A program made the position numbers and the translations under genes. Shown piece after piece: positions 44,736 to 51,933 of a DNA stretch of 64,000 bases (position 1 is its first letter; each line of letters begins with the position of its first letter). Under the pieces are notes generated by a model that did no database searches, had not been told where the DNA came from, and saw nothing but the letters and a program-made list of their open reading frames with translations. This DNA is from DASWJZ01 sp963814905 (GTDB lineage: Bacteria; Pseudomonadota; Alphaproteobacteria; Rhizobiales; Afifellaceae): positions 62,001 to 126,000 of the forward strand of contig CAWFEM010000021.1 in the NCBI GenBank assembly GCA_963814905.1, given 5' to 3'.

Positions 44736-44748
44736 TTACGTACGTGAA
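44736..44748. promoter_or_regulatory. Possible YefM operator
   Basis: TTACGTACGTGAA contains the palindrome ACGTACGT (44738-44745), 6 nt before the antitoxin ATG. Antitoxins of this family bind palindromes at this place; the sequence differs from the TGTACA core known from E. coli. Confidence 0.3.
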
Positions 44749-44760
44749 ATTGCACCATTT

Positions 44761-46146
44761 TCAAGTCCTGCGCTTCTTCCCCTCATAAGGGTTTGCCCCC
44801 GCTCGGACCATCAGCCGGATCGGCACGCCGGCGAGGCCGAAATCCTCCCTGAGCCCGTTCACGATGTAGCGGCGATAGGCTTCCGGCAGCGCCTCCGGCC
44901 GCGAGCAGGAGAGATAGAAGGTGGGCGGCCGCGTCTTCGACTGCGTGAGATAGCGAAGCTTGACGCGTCGCCCGGACACGGCAGGCGGCGGATGCTGCTC
45001 GGTCATGCCGCCGAGCCAGCGGTTGAGCGCAGCGGTCGGCAGGCGCTTGTTCCAGGTCGCGTGTATGTCGAGCACCGCCTGCATCAGCTTGTCGATCCCA
45101 GTTCCCGATTTCGCCGAGATCGGCACCAGCGGAACGCCGCGCACCTGCGTCAGCGTTTCGTCGAGATCGGCCTCCAGCGACTTGAGCCGCGCCGCTTTGT
45201 CGGCGACGAGGTCCCATTTGTTGAGCGCGAGCACGAGCGCCCGCCCCTCCTGGGCGACAAGGCTGGCGAGTTGCAGATCCTGCTTCTCGAAAGGCTCGCT
45301 TGCGTCCATCAGCAGCACGACCACCTCGGCGAAGCGGATCACCTTCAAGGCGTCGCCCACGGAGAGCTGCTCCAGCGTCTCCACCACCTTCGCCTTGCGC
45401 CGGATGCCGGCCGTGTCGGCAAGGCGCATCGCCCGCCCGTGCCAGGTGAGGTCGACAGCGATCGCATCGCGCGTGATTCCCGCCTCCGGCCCGGTCAGCA
45501 TCCGCTCCTCACCGAGCAGCCGATTGAACAATGTGGATTTCCCCGCATTGGGCTGCCCGATGATGGCGATGTGAAGCGGTTTCGACGCGGCGTCTTCTTC
45601 TTCAACGTCTTCGCCGTGCTCGTCCGCACTCCCGAGCGCGTCTCCCTCCGGCTTCGGCATCGCCTCGCGGATCGCGTCGGTGATGTCGGGGATGCCGAGG
45701 CCGTGCTCGGCGGAGACCGCGAGCGGATCGCCAAAACCGAGCGCGTAGGCTTCCAGCACACCGCCTTCGCCCGCCCGGCTTTCAACCTTGTTGGCGACGA
45801 GCACGACGGGCTTTCCGGAGACGCGAAGGATCTGCGCGAAATACTCGTCGGCCGGGGTCACGCCGACCCGGGCGTCGATCACGAAGAGCACGAGATCGGC
45901 CTCGCCGACCGCCGTCTCCGTCATACGGCGCATGCGGTCGGCGAGCGTTTCCGGTGCTGCCTCTTCAAGCCCCGCTGTGTCGATCAGGCGCAGGCTGACG
46001 TCGTCGAGCTCCGTCTCCGCCTCGCGCCAGTCGCGCGTGACGCCCGGCAGATCGTGAACGATAGCAAGGCGCTTGCCCGCCAGCCTGTTGAAGAGGGTGG
46101 ACTTGCCGACATTCGGCCGTCCGACGATTGCGACCGTGAAGGCCAC
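44761..46146 (-). CDS. der: Ribosome-assembly GTPase Der (EngA)
   Basis: A 461-residue protein with two GTPase domains: G1 motifs GRPNVGKSTLFNRLAGKR (residues 8-25) and GQPNAGKSTLFNRLLGEE (about 195), each with DTAG G3 and NKVE/NKWD G4 motifs. A C-terminal KH-like domain ends the protein. It is needed for 50S maturation. It follows bamB on the leftward strand, separated by repeat copy 3, matching the yfgM-bamB-der order of proteobacteria. Confidence 0.94.
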   Translation of the reverse strand: MAFTVAIVGRPNVGKSTLFNRLAGKRLAIVHDLPGVTRDWREAETELDDVSLRLIDTAGLEEAAPETLADRMRRMTETAVGEADLVLFVIDARVGVTPADEYFAQILRVSGKPVVLVANKVESRAGEGGVLEAYALGFGDPLAVSAEHGLGIPDITDAIREAMPKPEGDALGSADEHGEDVEEEDAASKPLHIAIIGQPNAGKSTLFNRLLGEERMLTGPEAGITRDAIAVDLTWHGRAMRLADTAGIRRKAKVVETLEQLSVGDALKVIRFAEVVVLLMDASEPFEKQDLQLASLVAQEGRALVLALNKWDLVADKAARLKSLEADLDETLTQVRGVPLVPISAKSGTGIDKLMQAVLDIHATWNKRLPTAALNRWLGGMTEQHPPPAVSGRRVKLRYLTQSKTRPPTFYLSCSRPEALPEAYRRYIVNGLREDFGLAGVPIRLMVRAGANPYEGKKRRT

Positions 46147-46167
46147 GCGAGCTTTCTAAAGCCATTT

Positions 46168-46260
46168 CCATTCTGACCGGATCAGAATGGAGGCTCTATC
46201 TCTTTGCTGGAGCATGATCTTATCCGAAAACCGGCATTCACTTTTCGGGATCATGCCTAG
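46168..46260 (-). repeat. Rhizobiales intergenic palindromic repeat, copy 3
   Basis: Read on the minus strand: CTAGGCATGATCCCGAAAAG, then CGGTTTTCGG, GATCATGCTC and CAAAGAGATAGAGC, and a final hairpin TCAGAATGG / CCATTCTGA (46182-46190 with 46168-46176 in plus coordinates). It lies between bamB and der, and its first TAG is the stop codon of the bamB frame (46257-46259). Confidence 0.85.
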
Positions 46261-46688
46261 TTGTAGGCTGTCAGCATTCCGTCGGCGGAGAGGACAAGGA
46301 GCTGGCCGGATGCCGCCGTCGGCTTCACGTAGGCCGGGCTTTGCAGCTTGCGATCGGCGACGATCTGCCCCGTCGCGGGATCGACTCCGAGAAGCCGCTT
46401 GTCATTGGAGACCGCCCATAGAATGTTGCCGGCAAGCGTCGGACCGGACCAGACGGAGAAGAACTTCTTCTTGCGCACGACGGGCAGCGCGGTGCGCCAG
46501 AAGACCGAACCCGAACGGCGGTCGAGCGCGACGATGTTATCCTCCAGATCGACGATGAACATGGCGTTGCCGGAGATCGCCGGAGTGGATGCGCTACCGA
46601 TGTTCTGCTCCCAGAGCCGCGCCCCGTCGGAGAGCTTGACCGCGATTGGTACGGCCCGAAACGCCGGTTGCGTAGACGACACCGTCAT
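46257..46688 (-). pseudogene. bamB: BamB C-terminal part, separated from the N-terminal part by a frameshift
   Basis: This frame carries the last part of the BamB beta-propeller: IAVKLSDGARLWEQNIGSAS, DLEDNIVALDRRSGSVFWRT and VSNDKRLLGVDPATGQIVAD. Its first 14 residues, from ATG 46688, are out of frame with the family; the homologous part begins at about 46647. The preceding part is in another frame and reads up to VVYATGVSGRT. Removing one T from the pair at 46646-46647 (A on the coding strand) would give SGRTIAVKLSD and one continuous protein. The stop TAG lies at the edge of repeat copy 3. Confidence 0.8.
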
Positions 46689-47580
46689 AGATGATCGGGC
46701 TCGCGGCGACGTCCGTCAGGCCGGAGACGGCAAGCGTGCGGGTCGAGCGCACCACCGCGTCCGCCCATTTGAGCTGCCCGGAACCGGCGTCGAATGCGAT
46801 CACCTCGCCGGAGGAATAGGGCACGACCACCGTGTTGCCCGATACGGCCGGGCTTGCGGCGGAAAGCACGCCGGCGGCCTCGGGGATACCCGGGTATTCC
46901 CACGCCTCGCTGCCGTCGGCCTGGTTGACGGCATGAAGAACGTTGGTCGCGGTCACGACATAGACCATGCCATTTGCCGCCGTCGGCGCCGAATGCGCCG
47001 GTGCGCTGAGCGTATAGGACCAGATCTTCCCGCCGGTCGAGGCGTCGAGCGCGACAAGCTCGCCATAGCCCGTCGCGGCGAAGATCGCATTGCCGGAAGC
47101 GGCGATACCCCCGCCCGAGGCATGTCCCTTCTCCTTCTCCGGCGCCAGCGAGACCGACCATGCACGACCGCCGCCGGGTTGCAGCGCGGTGACCCGGCCG
47201 TCGGTGTCGTAGATATAGACGGCTCCGCCGCTGATGATCGGCGGCACGGAGGGACGCACGTTGCGCTTGCTCGCCTTGTCGACGGCCCGCACGCGCCACC
47301 CTTGCGCGGCGGTGGTGGAGTTCAGCGCGATGTTGCCGGGCGCGTTGGCGGCGTTCCCGCCGGGTTGGGTCCAGTCTGCAAGAGGCGTCGCCGCGTCGAT
47401 CGAGGGCGTCCCGCCGCTCACCTCGATCTCTCCCTGCGGCAGCGCGGCGACGCGGTCGCCCGGAAGGATCTTTTCCTTCTTGTGCAGCGGGTTGAGCGCG
47501 CTCAGCGCGCTGCACCCTCCGAGTAACAATGCGAGCAGCAGAGGTGCCGCGAGAAGGCGAAATGTTCTGGACGTCGTCAT
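46594..47580 (-). pseudogene. bamB: BamB N-terminal part (outer-membrane assembly lipoprotein, frameshifted)
   Basis: About 328 residues: lipoprotein signal peptide LLAAPLLLALLLGGCSAL with a lipobox Cys (about residue 22), then PQQ-type propeller blades (AVYIYDTDGRVTALQPGGGR, GYGELVALDASTGGKIWSYT, SSGEVIAFDAGSGQLKWADA). The last 17 residues after SGRT are out of frame. BamB scaffolds the BAM complex that inserts beta-barrel proteins. ATG 47580 was chosen over GTG 47592. The split is described at the companion entry; it may be an assembly error, since everything else about the gene is intact. Confidence 0.85.
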
Positions 47581-47673
47581 GGTGCTCCGCACTGCCTCGT
47601 CATTGCGGCGGAAATGGCGCCAGATTTTCGGATTCGAGCCTGATTCACATCGAGCCTTTTCGTTCGCGGAGCG

Positions 47674-48450
47674 TCAATTCGACGACGCATCGGCCGGCGC
47701 TTGCTCTGATCCGGCATCTCCGCCGGCTGCCGGCGTCTGCTCGGTGGACCCGTCGCTCGCCGGTGCCGGAGCCGGCGCCGCCAATTGTCCGTCGATCAGT
47801 GAGACCATCAGCCCGGCGCGGATCCACAGATCCGGCGGAGTCTGCGCATCCTGCTGAATGTCGGAGAAGATGACGCGGGCATTCTGCAGGTCGCCTTGCT
47901 GGTAGGCCACCGTGCCGAGCACTTCGCGCGCCGCGTGCCGCCACGGATTACCCGATACGTTGAGCGGCTCGGCACGCGTCTTCGCGCCTTCCAGGTCGCC
48001 CGTGTCGAGCGCGAGGAGTGCTGCTCTGATGCGAGCGAGATCGCGCAGCGGCTCGGCGACGGACTTTTCATTCGTCAGCGCGTCGAAAGCCGCAAGCGCC
48101 CCAGCCTTGTCACCGGCGGCGGCCTTCTCCCCGGCGAGCCTCAGCTGCGCCAGCGCGGCGTAGCCGGTGCCGCCGTCCTTGGCGATCGCGTCCAGCGCCG
48201 CCTCGCCTTCTTCCGTGTTGCCGTTCTGGATTTGCTCGATGGCGGACAGGAAACGGTCGCCGGCCTGCGCCGCCTGCCGATCCTGCCACCACAGCCAGCC
48301 GCGATAGCCGCCGGTCACAGCCACGACCAGTATGCATACGCCGATGACCACGGGTGCGAAGCGCATCCACAGCTGCTTCAGCTGATCGCGCCTTAGCTCC
48401 TCGTCGACCTCGCGGATGAATGTTTCTGAACGGCGCTCGTCGTCGGCCAT
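47674..48450 (-). CDS. YfgM-like membrane-anchored tetratricopeptide protein
   Basis: A 258-residue protein with a charged N-terminus (SETFIREVDEELRRDQLKQL), one membrane segment at about residues 32-52 (VVIGVCILVVAVTGGYRGWL), a periplasmic TPR-like helical domain, and an Ala/Pro-rich tail. It matches the YfgM/TPR_21 group, an accessory subunit of the Sec translocon that links to periplasmic chaperones. Its place directly before bamB and der (93 nt) is the conserved order. Confidence 0.85.
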   Translation of the reverse strand: MADDERRSETFIREVDEELRRDQLKQLWMRFAPVVIGVCILVVAVTGGYRGWLWWQDRQAAQAGDRFLSAIEQIQNGNTEEGEAALDAIAKDGGTGYAALAQLRLAGEKAAAGDKAGALAAFDALTNEKSVAEPLRDLARIRAALLALDTGDLEGAKTRAEPLNVSGNPWRHAAREVLGTVAYQQGDLQNARVIFSDIQQDAQTPPDLWIRAGLMVSLIDGQLAAPAPAPASDGSTEQTPAAGGDAGSEQAPADASSN

Positions 48451-48572
48451 GATCTCTACATTAAAATAAGTGGCGGAAATGCCCGGAATCGGCCCCGCCT
48501 GTCGACCCGCGAAGCGGCGCGGACCCTACCCAGTTTGCCCTATGGAGGCAACGCAATCCGGGGACGGCGGGA

Positions 48573-49394
48573 TCAGGGCTTCTTGGGATGATAAACATGC
48601 TCCGGTCCGGGAAACGTGCCCGCCCGGACCTCCTCGGCGTAGGCCGACACCGCCTCCTCGATATGCTGGCGGAGCGAGCCGAACTTCTTCACGAATTTCG
48701 GCGTCCAGTCGCTGAGGCCAAGCATGTCCTCAAGCACCAGGATCTGCCCATCGCAGGCCGGCGAGGCGCCGATTCCGATGGTCGGAGCCGCGATCGACTG
48801 CGTAACGGCGCGGGCGACCGGCTCCACGATCCCTTCCATGACGATCGCGAACGCTCCCGCGTCCGAGATCGCACGGGCATCGGCCTCGAGCAGCTTCTGC
48901 CCCTCGTCGCTCTTCCCCTGCACGCGGAAGCCGCCCATCGTGTTCACCGATTGCGGCGTGAGCCCGACATGTCCCATCACCGGCACGCCGCGCCGCACCA
49001 GGAAGGCGACCGTCTCCGCCATGTGGGCGCCGCCCTCCAGCTTGACCGCGCCGGCGCCGGTTTCCTTCAGGATGCGCGAGGCGGTGCGGAAGGCCTGCTC
49101 GCGGCTCTCCTCGTAGGAGCCGAACGGCATGTCGACGACGACCAGCGCGCGCTTCGACCCGCGCATCACCGCCCGCCCCTGCAGGATCATCATGTCGACG
49201 GTGACCGGAACGGTCGTCTCCAGGCCGTGCATGACCATGCCGAGCGAGTCGCCGACGAGGATGAAATCGCAGTAGCGGTCGACAATGCCGGCGGTATGCG
49301 CGTGATAGGCGGTGAGCGCGACGATGCGCTCGCCGTTCTTGCGCTGAGCGATATCGACGGCGGTGATGCGCCGGTCTGCGGTTACGACGGACAT
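48573..49394 (-). CDS. panB: 3-methyl-2-oxobutanoate hydroxymethyltransferase
   Basis: A 273-residue PanB with the conserved VALTAYHAHTAGIVD, the Mg/substrate motif ILVGDSLGMVMHGLETT, DMPFGSYEESREQA and KLEGGAHMAETV, and GHVGLTPQSVN. It makes ketopantoate for coenzyme A synthesis. It ends the pair nnrU-like/panB (7 nt apart) on the leftward strand. panC is not in this window. Confidence 0.93.
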   Translation of the reverse strand: MSVVTADRRITAVDIAQRKNGERIVALTAYHAHTAGIVDRYCDFILVGDSLGMVMHGLETTVPVTVDMMILQGRAVMRGSKRALVVVDMPFGSYEESREQAFRTASRILKETGAGAVKLEGGAHMAETVAFLVRRGVPVMGHVGLTPQSVNTMGGFRVQGKSDEGQKLLEADARAISDAGAFAIVMEGIVEPVARAVTQSIAAPTIGIGASPACDGQILVLEDMLGLSDWTPKFVKKFGSLRQHIEEAVSAYAEEVRAGTFPGPEHVYHPKKP

Positions 49395-49401
49395 TGCGGG
49401 A

Positions 49402-49980
49402 TCAGGCGACCGGGCTCACGCCGATCAGCCAAACGTGGAGGCGCCAGATGATCGCCGCCCAGATGACGACGCCGACGATCACGGCGATCGCGTCGTTCGT
49501 GACCGGTCCTGCGACCCGCACCGTTCCGGCCGCGCGGTCGCGCCGGCGGCTCGAGGCATAGTCCAGTATCGCCCACGCCAGGAAGGCGCCGAAAAGGACA
49601 AGCTCCGCGACGCGCCCGTTCGAGAGCAGATGCGCGAAGGCCCAAACCTTGACCGAGAGGACCATCGGATGGCCGAGCCAAGGCTTCATGCGCCCCGCCG
49701 GCACCAGATAGACGGCAAACAAAATGAAGGCGACGAGATTCAGAAGGATCGCGATGTGCTTCAGCCAGACGGGCGGCTCGAAAAGCACTGTCGAATCGGG
49801 CCGCGCCATCGCGTAGCCCCAGATGATGAGCACGAAGCCCAGGATGGAGACGACGGAATAAAGGCCCTTCCAGCCGCCCTCGCCCAGGCGGCCGATCAGG
49901 CGGCCGCGCATGTCGCCCGCGAAAATGCGCACGGAGTGCGCACCGAGGAAGAGAATGAGGCCGAGGATCAGGACGAGCAT
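49402..49980 (-). CDS. NnrU family membrane protein
   Basis: A 192-residue hydrophobic protein with about five to six membrane segments and NnrU family sequence: LFLGAHSVRIFAGDMRGRLI at the N-terminus and GHPMVLSVKVWAFAHLLSNG in the middle. The family was named from denitrification gene clusters, but most members, like this one, sit outside them and are of unknown function. ATG 49980 follows GGGGAG. It overlaps no gene and lies 7 nt before panB. Confidence 0.85.
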   Translation of the reverse strand: MLVLILGLILFLGAHSVRIFAGDMRGRLIGRLGEGGWKGLYSVVSILGFVLIIWGYAMARPDSTVLFEPPVWLKHIAILLNLVAFILFAVYLVPAGRMKPWLGHPMVLSVKVWAFAHLLSNGRVAELVLFGAFLAWAILDYASSRRRDRAAGTVRVAGPVTNDAIAVIVGVVIWAAIIWRLHVWLIGVSPVA

Positions 49981-50092
49981 TTGCACTCCCCGCGCCGAAA
50001 AGACGGCGCCGTTGCGCTAGCCCAGTGCGCTCGTCCTGGCAAGGCGCGGGCCCTTAGGGCAGCGCCGCCTCCTCTAGGGTATCGGCGCGGCC

Positions 50093-50359
50093 TCAGGCTG
50101 CGATACGGCTCGACTGCCGGCTCGCGTTCGGTGCGGGCGCGTCCCAGTTCGCCGCGACGAAGCGGCTTCCCTTGTTCAGGAATACGTAGCGCTCCACCTC
50201 GGCGACCCAGGCAAGCGGAATCACATGCTCGAAGGCGCGCCCGTCCTTCACGCTCTTCATGACCAGCCGCAAAGTACCGACCGTGCTCACGGTGCCCATC
50301 TCACGCCCGTCAAGGGTGACGACGGACATGCCCTCCCGAACCTTCGCAATCTTGTTCAT
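50093..50359 (-). CDS. DUF2171-type small protein
   Basis: An 88-residue protein beginning MNKIAKVREGMSVVTLDGRE, with the pattern GTVSTVG and HVIPLAWVAEVERYVFLNKG. It resembles the DUF2171/PRC-barrel-like small proteins of alphaproteobacteria, whose role is unknown. ATG 50359 follows GGGAGAG; the frame is open to 50440 but that extension lacks support. A weak EcfG-like site (minus strand GGAAC 50476-50472, N16, CATT 50455-50452) and the hairpin GCCCGC-GAAT-GCGGGC lie upstream. Confidence 0.7.
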   Translation of the reverse strand: MNKIAKVREGMSVVTLDGREMGTVSTVGTLRLVMKSVKDGRAFEHVIPLAWVAEVERYVFLNKGSRFVAANWDAPAPNASRQSSRIAA

Positions 50360-50444
50360 TCTTGCTCTCCCGGCCCCCCGGGCTCTCCAGTTTGTAAGCC
50401 ACATCCATAACGCCCGGATGACCACTGGGTTCTGCTTCATATAG

Positions 50445-50480
50445 GCCCGCGAATGCGGGCATTTAAGGGGCGTTCCTTAA
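50445..50480 (-). promoter_or_regulatory. Weak EcfG-like promoter and inverted repeats upstream of the DUF2171 gene
   Basis: On the minus strand GGAAC (50476-50472), N16, CATT (50455-50452), which has one mismatch to the GGAAC-N16-CGTT consensus. The hairpin GCCCGC/GCGGGC (50445-50450 with 50455-50460) and the inverted repeat TTAAGG/CCTTAA (50463-50468 with 50475-50480) overlap it. Confidence 0.3.
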
Positions 50481-50585
50481 GCCGTCATTCGAAATGTGTG
50501 TAAAAGTCGAGCGGTTCCATTCGATGCAACGATAAATCGTGAACGCAGGAGAGAAATTGTTCTCGATCAACCCGTCGGAAGGATC

Positions 50586-50599
50586 AAGATTCGAATCTT
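50586..50599. promoter_or_regulatory. Perfect 14-bp palindrome, possible operator
   Basis: AAGATTCGAATCTT is a perfect palindrome 33 bp upstream of the NTF2-like gene at 50633 and within the region it shares with the DUF2171 gene. No known binding motif was recognised. Confidence 0.3.
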
Positions 50600-50632
50600 C
50601 TGATTCTTCTAGCGCACCGGAACAGAGGGGTC

Positions 50633-50944
50633 ATGACAGGAGAACTGACCGACCGGCTGGCGATCCGCGATCTCGTGGAAAATTGGGCTGTCTGGCGCGA
50701 CGCCGGCGACTGGGAGCGCTTCCGCGGCTGTTGGCGCGACGACGGCTGGATGATGGCGACCTGGTTCCAAGGCCCGGCCGAAGACCTCATCCACGTCAGC
50801 CACGAAGGCTTCGAGAAAGGTGTCAACACCCTGCATTTTCTCGGCGACATGCCCGGGCTGAAGGGGCCGGCGGTGGAAGCGCTCTACGCCCGCGGCGCCG
50901 CGTGGCTCATCGGCGAAGCGCTGCCCGCGCCGAAGGTGGGATGA
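50633..50944 (+). CDS. NTF2/SnoaL-like protein, apparently with an internal deletion
   Basis: A 103-residue protein. The N-terminal part (DRLAIRDLVENWAVWRDAGD, then DGWMMATWFQGPAEDLIHVS) is typical of a bacterial NTF2-like family normally near 190-210 residues. After NTLHFLG the sequence jumps directly to DMPGLKGPAVEALYARGAAW, which resembles the far C-terminus of the same family as I remember it. The central sheet residues that build the cone are missing, so this is probably a deletion derivative without activity. It begins at ATG 50633 with GAGGGG upstream. Confidence 0.6.
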   Translation: MTGELTDRLAIRDLVENWAVWRDAGDWERFRGCWRDDGWMMATWFQGPAEDLIHVSHEGFEKGVNTLHFLGDMPGLKGPAVEALYARGAAWLIGEALPAPKVG

Positions 50945-51012
50945 TCGCATCCCCTCTCCCAGATCGGCTTGGGGCCTGAAGATGAAGGGCCGGACGCCAT
51001 CGGCTACGGCCT

Positions 51013-51933
51013 GTGTCGACAGCCCTCGCCCTGAGCCTGGCGCTCGCCGTCGCCGCCTGCAGCTCATACGACGCGTCCTTCCTCCACCCTTACGGAGAGG
51101 TCGCCCTGTCGCAGCGGCGGCTCTTCTTCGAGATCGTCGCCTGGATGATGATCGTCGTCCTGCCGGTCTTCGTCGCGGTGCCGCTCATCGCCTGGCGCTA
51201 CCGCCGAACCAACACGAGGGCGCGCTACAGCCCGACATGGGAGTTTTCGTGGCCGCTTGAGATCCTCGTCTGGGGCGTCCCGGTCGCGATCGTCGGAATC
51301 CTCACCTACTCCATCTGGACCCTGGAGAACCGGCTCGACCCGTACAACCCGGTCGAGGCCGAGGGAGCGACCCTCGAAGTCCAGGTCGTCGGCCTCGATT
51401 GGAAGTGGCTCTTCATCTACCCCGAAGAGCACATCGCGACCGTCGGCACGCTCGCCGTGCCGGTCGGTCGCCCGCTGCATTTCGACATCACCAGCGACAC
51501 CGTGATGCAGTCGTTCTTCATCCCGGCGCTCGGGAGCCAGATCTACGCCATGGCCGGAATGGTGACGCAGCTCAACCTCGTCGCCGACCGACCCGGAACC
51601 GTGCGCGGCCAGAACACGCAGTTCAACGGCCTCGGCTTCCAGGAGCAGAAGTTCACGGTCGATGCGATGTCCGAACCGGACTTCGACGCCTGGGCGGAGA
51701 ATGTCCGCTCGACCGGCGTGGCGCTCGACGCCTCGGCCTGGCGCACGCTTCAACGACAAAGCACGCCGAAGGAGGCGCGCGCGGCGCTGGGCACGCAGGA
51801 AATGCCGGCGACAACGCTTTATTTCACCGGCGTCAGCGACACGTTCTTCAGTGACGTCGTCGGCAAGTACCGCGCGCCGCCTGCTTCCGCCGCGAACGCC
51901 CGCCTTCAGGAAACAGCGAAGAGCGAACCATGA
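51013..51933 (+). CDS. cyoA: Cytochrome bo-type quinol oxidase subunit II
   Basis: A 306-residue lipoprotein-type subunit with lipobox VAAC (Cys 16), two membrane segments, and a periplasmic cupredoxin domain: LDWKWLFIYPEEHIATVGTL, FFIPALGSQIYAMAGMVTQL. The cysteines and histidine of a CuA centre are absent, so this is a quinol oxidase, not a cytochrome c oxidase. The only in-frame start is GTG 51013, which gives a signal peptide without the usual basic N-terminus. A better one (MKGR) begins at ATG 50982 in another frame. The stop overlaps cyoB (ATGA). Confidence 0.88.
   Translation: MSTALALSLALAVAACSSYDASFLHPYGEVALSQRRLFFEIVAWMMIVVLPVFVAVPLIAWRYRRTNTRARYSPTWEFSWPLEILVWGVPVAIVGILTYSIWTLENRLDPYNPVEAEGATLEVQVVGLDWKWLFIYPEEHIATVGTLAVPVGRPLHFDITSDTVMQSFFIPALGSQIYAMAGMVTQLNLVADRPGTVRGQNTQFNGLGFQEQKFTVDAMSEPDFDAWAENVRSTGVALDASAWRTLQRQSTPKEARAALGTQEMPATTLYFTGVSDTFFSDVVGKYRAPPASAANARLQETAKSEP

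Noticed and set aside
50982..51260. ATG-initiated frame MKGRTPSATAC at the start of cyoA
   Set aside because: Not kept as a gene because it becomes Arg/Pro-rich immediately; noted only as a possible displaced cyoA start.
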